The notes below the pieces were generated by a model that was given only the letters and a program-made list of their open reading frames with translations, made no database searches and was not told the origin of the DNA. 64,000 bases of DNA from Curtobacterium guangdongense (GTDB lineage Bacteria > Actinomycetota > Actinomycetes > Actinomycetales > Microbacteriaceae), in the NCBI RefSeq assembly GCF_049341845.1, contig NZ_JBMPIT010000004.1:1-64000 (forward strand), in the 5' to 3' direction. Below, piece by piece: positions 1 through 7,946 of this stretch. The position numbers were made by a program, and so were the translations under genes. The first letter of the stretch is position 1, and each line of letters opens with the position of its first letter.

Positions 1-147
1 TCGTGGGTTCGAGCCCCACGGGGCCCACTGGCACCGCCCACCCGCTTTTCATCCGAGGGTCGTGGGTTCGAGCCCCACGGGGCCCACTGGCACCGCCCAC
101 CCGCTTTTCATCCGAGGGTCGTGGGTTCGAGCCCCAAGGGGGCCACT
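1..147 (+). repeat. Tandem copies of a tRNA 3' end (59-bp unit)
   Basis: A 59-bp unit occupies 1-59 and 60-118, and a partial, diverged copy starts at 119 and ends near 147. Each unit holds a T-arm (GTGGG stem, TTCGAGC loop, CCCAC stem), the acceptor 3' strand GGGGCCC with discriminator A, a short spacer, and then a piece resembling an anticodon loop (CTTTTCA) and its 3' stem. No 5' tRNA half precedes the copies inside the window. The anticodon-like stretch would suit tRNA-Lys(TTT), but the identity is uncertain and a full gene may lie just upstream. Tandem tRNA 3' ends are a usual footprint of site-specific integration; slipped-strand duplication would also explain them. Confidence 0.7.
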
Positions 148-181
148 GTTCCAGGCCCGGCATTCCTGACGATCGCCGAGG

Positions 182-1690
182 TCATCCGATGCTCGGGTTC
201 GTGGTCATCCCGACACCACCGGAATGAGCGAAGCCGTCCGTCCCCGGCGCCCCGCTCCAAGTCCAGAGCGACCCGGTGTTGGCCTGGACAGCGACGGCGA
301 TCTCGCTTCCGACCGTCTCGACCGCAGGGCTCGTGCCGTCCTTCACACCGACACCCGCGGAGTGCGCGAACCCCGACTCTCCGGGTGATCCGCGCCACGT
401 CCAGAGCTGCCCGGTGTTCGCCTGCGCCGCGACCGCGAGCTGCGTTCCGACGAGGGTGATCGCGGGATTCGTGGTCGTCTTCATTCCGACGGATGTCTGA
501 ACAGCCAGCCCCGCGGTACGGGGGGTACCACTCCACACCCAGAGCTTCCCGGTGTTGGCCTGTGCGGCGACGGCGACAGTCGACCCGTTCACACGCGTGA
601 TCGATGGACTGGTCCCCGCACGCATTCCGACACCGGCACTCGCCGCAGTCCCAGCCGTCGCGGGCGCTCCGTACCAGGTGTGCAGGCTCCCCGTGTTGGC
701 CTGGAACGCGACTGCGACACCCGAGCCGACGGCGGTGATCGACGGACTCGTCCCGTCCTTCATGCCGTACCCCGTAGCGGCTGCGAAGCCCACCGTGCCG
801 GGTGTGCCGCGCCACGTCCACAGTTCACCGGTGTTCGCTTGGAACGCCACGGCGTACTCACCCGCCCCCAGCGCGACGATGGCGGGGCTGGTACCCGTCC
901 GCACTCCGGTCCCTGCGGGAGCGGCCGTTCCGGCGGTGCCCGCCTTCCCGCGCCACGTGACGAGCGATCCGCCGGGGGAGGTGAACGCGGCACCTGAGTC
1001 GGTGCCGGTGGAGTCGATCGCGGGCGACGTGCCCGCCTGCACGGCTTGTCCTGAGTTCGCCGCGAATCCCTCGCTCCCCGCCTCGCCTCGCCAGGTCCAC
1101 ATCGTGCCGGTGTTCGCACGCACGGCCACGTGCGATTGCACGACGGTCGACGGGAAGCCCGGGAAGGACCACGGAACGGGCGTGCCTTGGGTGACCACAG
1201 CGCCACACGTGAAGTAGCCGTTCAACCCGGACTGCGTGACCCCGTCGATCCTGACCTCCCAGTGGAGGTGATTACCCCGCGACTGACCGGTGTTGCCGAC
1301 CGATCCGAGCACCTGCCCCTTGGCCACGGATTGGCCGATCGAGACCTTTGGGCTGTTGACGGACATGTGGCCGTACAGCGTCTGGTAACCGGCTTCGTGA
1401 TCGACCGTCACATAGGTACCGAAGCCGGTCGGCTCAGACGAGTTGACGACGTTCCGGACGGTGCCGGCAGCTCCGGCGACGATCGACGAACCGGCCGAGG
1501 CCGCGATGTCGATTCCGGTGTGTGCAGACGTTCCGCTCCCGTCGCAGTGCTTCGGCGCCACTTGACCGGTCACCTTGCCGCTCGTCGGAACGATCATGTC
1601 GCCTGTTGCCGCTTGGGCCGGCGCGCCGATCGCTACCGCCAGTCCTGCGGCCAAGACGACGCTCGTCGAGATCGCGATGAACTTCTTCAA
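182..1690 (-). CDS. Secreted M23 family metallopeptidase with seven Trp-rich repeats
   Basis: Probable peptidoglycan endopeptidase of about 502 residues. A Sec signal peptide (about 1-27, ending APAQA) precedes an M23 (LytM) domain with zinc ligands in HTGID (His57, Asp61) and the HLH of NHLHWEVR near 140. From about 175 to the end there are seven repeats of 45-47 residues with the core QANTGxLWTWRG; seven blades suggest a beta-propeller, perhaps for carbohydrate binding. The start is chosen as TTG at 1690 because AGGGGGA lies five bases upstream and the signal peptide begins there. A GTG at 1711 would add seven residues, but its AGGAGG abuts the codon. The catalytic domain is certain; the role of the repeats is inferred. 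Confidence 0.88.
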   Translation of the reverse strand: MKKFIAISTSVVLAAGLAVAIGAPAQAATGDMIVPTSGKVTGQVAPKHCDGSGTSAHTGIDIAASAGSSIVAGAAGTVRNVVNSSEPTGFGTYVTVDHEAGYQTLYGHMSVNSPKVSIGQSVAKGQVLGSVGNTGQSRGNHLHWEVRIDGVTQSGLNGYFTCGAVVTQGTPVPWSFPGFPSTVVQSHVAVRANTGTMWTWRGEAGSEGFAANSGQAVQAGTSPAIDSTGTDSGAAFTSPGGSLVTWRGKAGTAGTAAPAGTGVRTGTSPAIVALGAGEYAVAFQANTGELWTWRGTPGTVGFAAATGYGMKDGTSPSITAVGSGVAVAFQANTGSLHTWYGAPATAGTAASAGVGMRAGTSPSITRVNGSTVAVAAQANTGKLWVWSGTPRTAGLAVQTSVGMKTTTNPAITLVGTQLAVAAQANTGQLWTWRGSPGESGFAHSAGVGVKDGTSPAVETVGSEIAVAVQANTGSLWTWSGAPGTDGFAHSGGVGMTTNPSIG

Positions 1691-1938
1691 TGGGTCCCCC
1701 TCACATGTCACCCTCCTGGCGACCCTGTGAGGATTCCAAGCCGTAGACCGATCTGGCGACCCCCAGAAGGAGGGTCAACGATTGGGGTACAAGCCGTCCC
1801 CAGCGAGCTCATGGCGTTCCCACTGCACAGTTCAGGCCTCGTTCAGCGGTCTGTTGGGGTGTCGCCGATAGTGTCGTTCCCGCATCCACTCCTCGTGGAT
1901 CGAACGCACCACCTGAAGCAGAACGAACGGGGTACACC

Positions 1939-2259
1939 GTGATCGAGCACATCGACGCCACGCAGTCCAGCACCAGCGGGGACGCGCGCCGCATCGTCGA
2001 GCTCGCAGCAGCGACCAACACCACGATGAGCGACCAGCTCCTGCTGGACACGCTCCGGCGGAACGCCCAGGTCAGCACCCGACACATCCGCAAGGACTTC
2101 GTCGAGGTCGCGACCGCCTCCAGCGTGCTCGGCTACGTCTGCCGGCAGCGCAAGCAGTTCATCGCCCTCCGCGGTGACGACCCCGCGTGGGCGCACGAGA
2201 TCGGGCGCTACGCCTCCGAGTCGCTCGCGGTCGAAGCCCTGCGGATGCGCCGCGGCTGA
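1939..2259 (+). CDS. Hypothetical protein, 106 aa
   Basis: Small soluble protein starting at GTG, with GAACGGGG upstream as a possible ribosome binding site. It has no signal peptide or membrane segment. The sequence is rich in Arg, Ala and Leu and looks largely helical, with a stretch around TMSDQLLLDTLRRNAQVSTR that might form a helix-turn-helix, although no family is recognised. It is transcribed divergently from the M23 peptidase gene and convergently with galM. Codon use resembles its neighbours, so it is probably a real gene of unknown function. Confidence 0.6.
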   Translation: MIEHIDATQSSTSGDARRIVELAAATNTTMSDQLLLDTLRRNAQVSTRHIRKDFVEVATASSVLGYVCRQRKQFIALRGDDPAWAHEIGRYASESLAVEALRMRRG

Positions 2260-2289
2260 GCAGCTCGCGCTCGGCTCCGGCTCGCTGGT

Positions 2290-3222
2290 CTAGGACCAGA
2301 CGCGACGGATGCCCCAGGAACCGGTCCAGGTCTCGTCGGGTTCCAGCCATCGGAGCCCCTCGCCGGAGTTGAGGGCGTCGGCGGGCGCGGTCATCGGCTC
2401 GACCGCGACGGCCAGCCCCTTGCCGTCACCCCGCGGGAACTCCCGCGACGTGAACACCTGCACGTAGGGGAACGACTCGTCCTGCCAGAGCTGGACGCCG
2501 TCGCCCTCCGGCCCGTGCATGGTCGTGCGGCGGACCCCCTCGGCATCCGGCGTCACGTCGGTGTACGCGGTGTCGAGGTCCGAGTCGCCCGCACGACGAC
2601 CGGCGCGGAGATCGACACCGGTCCCCGCCACGGGCTCGGTGCCGTTCGGGATGCGCTTGTCGTCGACGGTGAACGCCGTCGCGGCGTCGAGCGTGATGAC
2701 GAGGTCCTCCGCGGGGGTGTCGCCGGCGCGCAGGTACGGATGCGCCCCGACGGCGAACGGGGCACGCACGCCGGAACGGTTCGTGATCTCGTGGGTGACG
2801 CGGATGCCGTCGTCGACGAGTTCGTGGTGCACCCGCGTCTCGAGCGTGAACGGCCAGCCGTGCTGCGGGTGGATCGTCGCTTCCTGCAGGAGGCTGGTCT
2901 CCGTCTGCGACACCAGGCGGTACGGCGAGAACCGGAGCAGCCCGTGCGAGGCGTTGCCGTACTTCGGCTCGGAGACGTCGAGCTGCTGGGCCTTGCCGTC
3001 CAACTCCCACTTCCCGCCGGCGACGCGGTTCGGCCACGGCACGAGCACGATGCCGTTCGCACCGGCAGGTGCCTCGGACGCGGGGAAGGGCTCGGTCAGG
3101 TCGAACCCGGCGACCCGGAGTTCGCGGATACCGGCTGCGACCTCGGTGACGACCGCCTCGACGACCCCGTCCGGGCCGGCGTGACGGAGGTGGTACTGGC
3201 CCCCGGTGGGTGCTGCGGTCAT
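2290..3222 (-). CDS. galM: Aldose 1-epimerase (galactose mutarotase)
   Basis: Interconverts alpha and beta anomers of galactose/glucose, feeding alpha-D-galactose to galactokinase. The 310-residue length fits the galactose mutarotase-like family. Expected sites are visible: the substrate-binding Arg in VPWPNRVAGG, His in NASHGLLRFSPY, the second His in GAHPYLR, and the catalytic Glu in AVAVEPM near the C-terminus. Its ATG overlaps the stop of the upstream deoR-type gene (ATGA at 3219-3222), so the two are translationally coupled. It is divergent from galT-galK and completes a Leloir cluster; no UDP-galactose 4-epimerase gene is in this window. Confidence 0.9.
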   Translation of the reverse strand: MTAAPTGGQYHLRHAGPDGVVEAVVTEVAAGIRELRVAGFDLTEPFPASEAPAGANGIVLVPWPNRVAGGKWELDGKAQQLDVSEPKYGNASHGLLRFSPYRLVSQTETSLLQEATIHPQHGWPFTLETRVHHELVDDGIRVTHEITNRSGVRAPFAVGAHPYLRAGDTPAEDLVITLDAATAFTVDDKRIPNGTEPVAGTGVDLRAGRRAGDSDLDTAYTDVTPDAEGVRRTTMHGPEGDGVQLWQDESFPYVQVFTSREFPRGDGKGLAVAVEPMTAPADALNSGEGLRWLEPDETWTGSWGIRRVWS

Positions 3223-4073
3223 GCGCTGTGGTTCCTTCCCGATGCGGTGCCGTCCGTCTGTCCGCCGTCGGCGACGACGACCTCGACCCCGGCGGCGCGC
3301 ACCTGCTCGACGAGCTCCGGTGGCGCTTCCGCGGTCACGACGACGTCGATGTCCTCGAGGCCGCTGACGACCCCGACGTGGGCGCGCCCGAACTTCGAGC
3401 CGTCCGCCACCACGACCGTACGCCCGGCGTGGGTGGCGAGCATGCGCTTCGCCTCGGTCTCGGGCAGGTTCACGTTCGTCAGCCCGTGCTCGACGTCCAC
3501 GCCCGTCCCACCGAGGAACACCACGTCGGCGGCGATCATCGGCAGCAGGGTGTTGTTGAAGGGTGCGACGAGCGAGTGCTGGAGCGGCCGGAGCGTCCCA
3601 CCGGTGACGATGACCGTGAACCGGGGGACGGCGCGTTCGAGCGCGAGCGCGGTCGTCAGCGAGTTCGTGACGACGGTGACGTCGACGAGGTCCTCGCGCG
3701 CGACCAACGCCTCGGCCACGGCGGCCGGGGTGGTGCCGACGTCGAGCACGACGCACTGGCCGGACCGCACGAGCGCGGCCGCGGCGCGGCCGATGGCAGC
3801 CTTCGCGACCTGGTGCTCGACGGCGGTCTCTTCGAACGGCCGCTCGCCGGAACCGGCCCCGAGGCGGAGCGCGCCGCCGTGCACCCGCTTGAGCCGAGCC
3901 TCCCGGTCGAGGATCGCGAGGTCCTGGCGGACCGTCACCTCGCTCGTGCCGAGTGCCGCGGCGAGCGCCGTCGTGCGCACCATGCCGGGTGCGCCGTCGA
4001 CGATGGCGACGATGCGCTCCTGCCGCAGCGGCGCCGGCATCGCGCCGGCGAGGAAGAGGTCGTCGTCGCTCAC
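3219..4073 (-). CDS. DeoR/GlpR family transcriptional regulator of the galactose locus
   Basis: Sugar-responsive repressor, 284 residues. The N-terminal winged helix (about 16-70) ends in the family signature LDREARLKRVHGGA. The C-terminal DeoRC sensor domain, related to ribose-5-phosphate isomerase, shows LDVGTT, VTNS and VTGGTL segments that bind a phosphorylated sugar. Position between galM and divergent galT-galK makes galactose genes its likely targets, with a sugar phosphate such as galactose-1-P or tagatose-6-P as inducer (inference). The start is GTG at 4073; an ATG at 4040 (MPAPLRQE) would remove 11 residues and keep the whole HTH. Confidence 0.88.
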   Translation of the reverse strand: MSDDDLFLAGAMPAPLRQERIVAIVDGAPGMVRTTALAAALGTSEVTVRQDLAILDREARLKRVHGGALRLGAGSGERPFEETAVEHQVAKAAIGRAAAALVRSGQCVVLDVGTTPAAVAEALVAREDLVDVTVVTNSLTTALALERAVPRFTVIVTGGTLRPLQHSLVAPFNNTLLPMIAADVVFLGGTGVDVEHGLTNVNLPETEAKRMLATHAGRTVVVADGSKFGRAHVGVVSGLEDIDVVVTAEAPPELVEQVRAAGVEVVVADGGQTDGTASGRNHSA

Positions 4074-4081
4074 ACCGCTAG

Positions 4082-4118
4082 TTTCGTCTGCTTCCGATCA
4101 CTTTCGCAATCCTTCGTT
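4082..4118. promoter_or_regulatory. Four TTTCG-type direct repeats with 10-bp spacing (putative DeoR operator)
   Basis: Between the divergent deoR-type and galT genes the pentamers TTTCG (4082), TTCCG (4092), TTTCG (4102) and CTTCG (4112) recur every 10 bp, that is, on one face of the helix. DeoR/GlpR-family operators are often built from repeated TTCG-containing half-sites. The array lies immediately upstream of the galT -10 element, which suits repression. Confidence 0.5.
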
Positions 4119-4125
4119 CATCGAG

Positions 4126-4131
4126 TAGGCT
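4126..4131 (+). promoter_or_regulatory. -10 element of galT, leaderless promoter
   Basis: TAGGCT lies six bases before the GTG start of galT, with no ribosome binding site between them. This spacing predicts a transcript starting at or next to the start codon. Confidence 0.6.
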
Positions 4132-4137
4132 CGTCCG

Positions 4138-5235
4138 GTGATCACCAAGCGCGCGACGAAGCTCGCGGACGGCCGCGACCTCATCTACTTCGACGATGCG
4201 GACACGACGCTGCCCGCCGAGCGTCGCATCGACGAGCGGACCCTCGACCCGCGTCCGGCCACCGCGCAGATGCGCCAAGACGTGCTCACGGGCGAGTGGG
4301 TCTCCATCGCCAGCAGCCGGCAGAACCGCGTGTTCCTACCCCCGGCCGACCAGGACCCCCTCGCGCCCCAGTCCGCGGCGAACCCGTCGGAGATCCCGAG
4401 CGTGTACGACGTCGCGGTGTTCGAGAACCGGTCGCCCTCGTTCGGCCCGGCACTCCAGGCCGACGACGCTCCGGGCTCGCTGGACTCGCTGACCGAGGTC
4501 GGCCTGAACCGGACGTTCCGGTCGGTCGGTCGGTGCGAGGTCGTGTGCTTCTCCCCCGAGACCGCCGGCTCGTTCGCGTCCATCTCCGAGTCGCGGGCCC
4601 GCACCGTGGTGGAAGCCTGGGCGGACCGCACCGCCGCGCTCTCCGCGATGCCCGGCATCCAGCAGGTCTTCCCGTTCGAGAACCGGGGCGAAGCGATCGG
4701 CGTCACGCTCCACCACCCGCACGGGCAGATCTACGCCTACCCGTACGTGACGCCGCGCACGCAGCGACTCCTCGACTCGATCGAGCGCTTCGGTCCGGAC
4801 CTGTTCGAGCAGCACCTCGCGAACGAGCGCGACTCCGACCGGGTCGTCCTCGCCGGTGAGCACTTCACCGCCTTCGTGCCGTTCGCCGCTCGCTGGCCAC
4901 TCGAGATCCACATGCTCCCGCATCGCCACGTCCCCGACTTCGCCGGCCTGACCGATGCCGAGAAGGACGAGCTCGCGCACATGCACCTGCGGCTGACCCG
5001 CGGGATGGACCAGCTCTACGGCGACCCGACGCCGTACATCGCCGCGTGGCACCAGGCACCGGTGCACACCGCTCGTGACACCGTGCGGCTGATGCTGCAG
5101 ATCACGTCGCCGCGTCGGGCGGAGACGAAGCTGAAGTTCCTGGCCGGCAGCGAAGCCGCCATGGGCGCCTGGATCGGGGATGTCGTCCCCGAACAGCAGG
5201 CCGAGTTCATCCGAGGAGGGATCGAACGAGCATGA
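4138..5235 (+). CDS. galT: Galactose-1-phosphate uridylyltransferase
   Basis: Transfers UMP between UDP-glucose and galactose-1-phosphate, the second step of the Leloir pathway. The protein has 365 residues, full length for the family, and carries the HIT-superfamily active site HHPHGQIYAYPY near residue 190, where the second His of HPH forms the uridylyl-enzyme intermediate. The GTG start is favoured by a -10-like TAGGCT six bases upstream, implying leaderless translation. The stop overlaps the galK start (ATGA at 5232-5235). Regulation by the divergent DeoR-type protein through the phased TTTCG repeats is likely. Confidence 0.95.
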   Translation: MITKRATKLADGRDLIYFDDADTTLPAERRIDERTLDPRPATAQMRQDVLTGEWVSIASSRQNRVFLPPADQDPLAPQSAANPSEIPSVYDVAVFENRSPSFGPALQADDAPGSLDSLTEVGLNRTFRSVGRCEVVCFSPETAGSFASISESRARTVVEAWADRTAALSAMPGIQQVFPFENRGEAIGVTLHHPHGQIYAYPYVTPRTQRLLDSIERFGPDLFEQHLANERDSDRVVLAGEHFTAFVPFAARWPLEIHMLPHRHVPDFAGLTDAEKDELAHMHLRLTRGMDQLYGDPTPYIAAWHQAPVHTARDTVRLMLQITSPRRAETKLKFLAGSEAAMGAWIGDVVPEQQAEFIRGGIERA

Positions 5236-6368
5236 CGTTCCAGCAGGTGTTCGGGTACGAGCCGACGGTGCGGTACTCCGCCCCGGGGCGGGTCAACCTG
5301 ATCGGTGAGCACACCGACTACAACGAGGGCTACGTCCTGCCGTTCGCGATCGACCGTCGCACGACGGCGTCCATCGCTCCGCGGACGGACCGGGTGCTGC
5401 GTGTCGCCTCGGCATTCGACCCGGAGTCCGTCGTCTCGCTCGCACTCGACGACCTCGAACCGGACGCGATGGCCGGTTGGTCGGCGTACGTGCTCGGCAT
5501 CGCATGGGCACTGCAGGAGCAGGGCGCGGACCTGTCGGACAAGACCGGGTTCGACGTCTTCATCGAGTCCGACGTCCCCGTGGGTGCCGGCCTGTCGTCG
5601 AGCGCCGCGATCGAGTGCGGCGTCGCGCTGGCGTTCAACGACCTGTGGGAGCTCGGCCTCGACCGCAAGCGGCTCGCACGCGTCGGGCAGTACTCGGAGA
5701 ACCACGCCGTCGGCGCACCGACCGGGATCATGGACCAGTCCGCGTCGCTCCTGGGCGAGCGCGACGCCGTCGTGTTCCTCGACTGCCGCACGCTCGACAC
5801 CGCCGTGGTGGACATGGCCCTGTCGGCGAACGGGCTCGAAGTGCTGGTGATCGACACCCGTGTCGAGCACGCTCACGCGACCGGTGGGTACAAGGCCCGT
5901 CGGGAGTCCTGCGAACGGGGTGCTCAGGCGCTCGGCGTCGAGGCACTCCGTGACGTGACCGTCGACGACCTGCCGCGTGCCGCCGACCTGTTGGACGACG
6001 AGACCTTCCGCCGTGTGCGCCACGTCGTGACCGAGGACCAGCGCGTCCTCGACACCGTCCGTACGCTCCGCGAGCACGGCCCGCGGGCGATCGGTGACCT
6101 GCTCGTCGCATCGCACGCGTCGATGCGCGACGACTTCGAGATCTCGGTCCCGGAGCTCGACCTCGCGGTGTCCACCGCGATGGCGAACGGCGCCGTCGGG
6201 GCGCGCATGACCGGCGGTGGGTTCGGGGGTGCCGCGATCGCGCTCGTCGATGCCGCACAGCGCGAGGCGATCGGCGCCGCGGTGACGGCTGCGTTCGCCC
6301 AAGCGGGGTACCGGGAGCCCTCGGTGTTCACCGTGCACGCGGACCAGGGCGCGCGCCGAGACGCCTGA
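5232..6368 (+). CDS. galK: Galactokinase
   Basis: Phosphorylates alpha-D-galactose at C1 using ATP. All three GHMP-kinase motifs are intact: the galactokinase signature GRVNLIGEHTDYNEG near residue 20, the ATP-binding loop PVGAGLSSSAAIE near 120, and motif 3 MTGGGFGGAAIAL near 330. Length is 378 residues, normal for the family. It overlaps galT by four bases and forms a two-gene galTK operon. Confidence 0.96.
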   Translation: MTFQQVFGYEPTVRYSAPGRVNLIGEHTDYNEGYVLPFAIDRRTTASIAPRTDRVLRVASAFDPESVVSLALDDLEPDAMAGWSAYVLGIAWALQEQGADLSDKTGFDVFIESDVPVGAGLSSSAAIECGVALAFNDLWELGLDRKRLARVGQYSENHAVGAPTGIMDQSASLLGERDAVVFLDCRTLDTAVVDMALSANGLEVLVIDTRVEHAHATGGYKARRESCERGAQALGVEALRDVTVDDLPRAADLLDDETFRRVRHVVTEDQRVLDTVRTLREHGPRAIGDLLVASHASMRDDFEISVPELDLAVSTAMANGAVGARMTGGGFGGAAIALVDAAQREAIGAAVTAAFAQAGYREPSVFTVHADQGARRDA

Positions 6369-6411
6369 GCGACACTGCGCGGCGCGGCGAGGCGCCGCCC
6401 CGCCCCGCTCG

Positions 6412-6915
6412 TCAGCGGGTCATGTGTCCCACGTCGACGGTCGCGCCGCCCCACGGGAAGGACGTGATCGGCAGCGCCTGGCGCTGGACCTGGTCCAGCA
6501 CGACGTCGGACTGCCAGAACGAGTAGACCCCCACGCCGACGACGACGAGCACCGGGATCGCGACGAGCGCCACGACCCGGACGATCCGCCCGGCGCGGTC
6601 CCGGCCGTACCGGGCGAGCGTCGCCGGGAGCGTCACACCGACGACACCGGCGAGCACGATGAGCACGAGGACGAGCGGCGGCGCGTGTCCGACCACCGAC
6701 ACCGATGGTGGGGCGCTCGGCACGACGGCGCCCTGCGCATCGATCCAGTGCCCGTCTGCGTCGACGCCGCCGTAGTCCGCGCTGACGCTCCAGACCGAGA
6801 CGGCGCGGAACACGAACACGGCGGTGACGGCAACCGCCGCGACCATCCATCCGCGGATCCGGAATCGATGTCCCTCGACGGCCATGACCGGCGCGGTGAC
6901 CAGTTGCTCCCCCAT
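6412..6915 (-). CDS. Hypothetical membrane protein, 167 aa
   Basis: Three probable membrane segments are visible: one near residues 24-45 (MVAAVAVTAVFVF), one near 82-100 (LVLVLIVLAGVVGV) and one near 120-140 (VVALVAIPVLVVVGVGV). The loop between the first two carries ADYGGVDADGHWIDAQG, which is probably extracytoplasmic. No family is recognised. The ATG at 6915 is supported by TAGCGT (6923-6928 on the reverse strand) seven bases upstream, the leaderless pattern found repeatedly here. The gene is convergent with galK. Confidence 0.65.
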   Translation of the reverse strand: MGEQLVTAPVMAVEGHRFRIRGWMVAAVAVTAVFVFRAVSVWSVSADYGGVDADGHWIDAQGAVVPSAPPSVSVVGHAPPLVLVLIVLAGVVGVTLPATLARYGRDRAGRIVRVVALVAIPVLVVVGVGVYSFWQSDVVLDQVQRQALPITSFPWGGATVDVGHMTR

Positions 6916-6922
6916 GGGCGCG

Positions 6923-6928
6923 ACGCTA
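6923..6928 (-). promoter_or_regulatory. -10 element of the 167-aa membrane protein gene
   Basis: Read on the minus strand this is TAGCGT, seven bases before the ATG at 6915, with no ribosome binding site in between. Confidence 0.5.
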
Positions 6929-6945
6929 GCACGCACGCGACACCG

Positions 6946-6994
6946 CGAAAGCGACAGTTTCCGACCGCAGTCCGGCGGGAAACTGTCGCTTTCG
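6946..6994. terminator. 17-bp perfect inverted repeat downstream of folD
   Basis: Arms at 6946-6962 (CGAAAGCGACAGTTTCC) and 6978-6994 are perfectly complementary with a 15-base loop. The element lies just past the folD stop codon, so it probably ends the glyA-folD transcript. There is no T-tract, so if it terminates it is of the hairpin-only type described for actinobacteria. Confidence 0.6.
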
Positions 6995-7013
6995 GGGGAA
7001 GGATCCGCGGCGC

Positions 7014-7946
7014 CTACTTCAGGTGGCGCTCCGCGGCCTCGACCACGTTCTTCATCAGCATCGCGCGGGTCATCGGTCCGACGCCACCCGGCGTCGGGGA
7101 GAGGAACCCGGCGACCGCTGCGACCGCGGGGTCGACGTCGCCGCGCAGCTTCGCCTTGCCGGTCGACTCGTCGACGACACGACTGATGCCGACGTCGATC
7201 ACGGCCGCGCCCGGCTTGACCCATTCCGGCTGCACGAGCCCGGCGACACCGGCGGCCGCGACGATGATGTCGGCGCGACGGCACTCCGCGGCGACGTCCT
7301 CGGTCAGGGAGTGCGTCAGGGTGGCGGTGGCCTCGAGCCGGGTGAGCAGCAAGCCCAGCGGCCGGCCGACCGTCAGCCCCTGCCCGATGATCGTGACGTG
7401 CTGCCCGCGGATCGCGACGCCGTAGGCCTCGAGCATGGCGACGATGCCGCGCGGGGTGCACGGCAGCGGCGCGTCGATCGTGCCGGCACCACCGGGGACG
7501 GCGAGCACGAGCTCCCCGAGGTTGGTCGGGTGCAGGCCGTCGGCGTCCTTCGCCGGGTTCATCAGCTCGAGCATCGGGATCGGGTCGATGCCCTGCGGCA
7601 GCGGGAGCTGCACGATGAACGCGGTGACCCGGGGGTCGTCGTTCATCTGCAGGATCGCCGCCCGGATGTCCGCAGCGCTCGCGGTCTCCGGGAGGTCGAT
7701 GCGGACCGAGTCGAGCCCGATTCGCGCCGAGTCCTTGTGCTTCCCGGCCACGTAGGACACCGAGCCCGGGTTCTCGCCGACCATGATCGTGCCGAGCCCT
7801 GGCCGGAACCCGTGGTCGTGCAGCCGGTCGATCCGGACCTTCAGGTCGTCGAGCGTCCGGGCGGCGAGGGCGGTTCCGTCGATGCGGACGGCACTGCCCT
7901 CACCCGCCCAGAGCGCCCGGGGCAGGTCGGCCACGGCGCCGCTCAC
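7014..7946 (-). CDS. folD: Methylenetetrahydrofolate dehydrogenase / methenyltetrahydrofolate cyclohydrolase
   Basis: Bifunctional enzyme that oxidises 5,10-methylene-THF with NADP and hydrolyses the product to 10-formyl-THF. Family motifs are present: GSVSYVAGKHKDSARIGL with the catalytic Lys, VQLPLPQGID, DADGLHPTN, the Rossmann segment IIGQGLTVGRPLGLLL, and the C-terminal TPGGVGPMT. The 310-residue frame carries about 17 residues beyond the usual N-terminus (VRIDGTALA). The GTG start is chosen because it overlaps the glyA stop by four bases, giving coupled translation. glyA-folD is a compact one-carbon operon under the ZTP riboswitch upstream of glyA. Confidence 0.95.
   Translation of the reverse strand: MSGAVADLPRALWAGEGSAVRIDGTALAARTLDDLKVRIDRLHDHGFRPGLGTIMVGENPGSVSYVAGKHKDSARIGLDSVRIDLPETASAADIRAAILQMNDDPRVTAFIVQLPLPQGIDPIPMLELMNPAKDADGLHPTNLGELVLAVPGGAGTIDAPLPCTPRGIVAMLEAYGVAIRGQHVTIIGQGLTVGRPLGLLLTRLEATATLTHSLTEDVAAECRRADIIVAAAGVAGLVQPEWVKPGAAVIDVGISRVVDESTGKAKLRGDVDPAVAAVAGFLSPTPGGVGPMTRAMLMKNVVEAAERHLK

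Noticed and set aside
3..227. Open frame across the tandem tRNA repeats
   Set aside because: It is the repeated T-arm read as codons; no start context and no protein similarity.
1130..1942. Long plus-strand frame opposite the M23 gene
   Set aside because: It mirrors the repeat-rich coding strand in a GC-rich genome; the minus-strand frame has a signal peptide and zinc motifs, this one has nothing.
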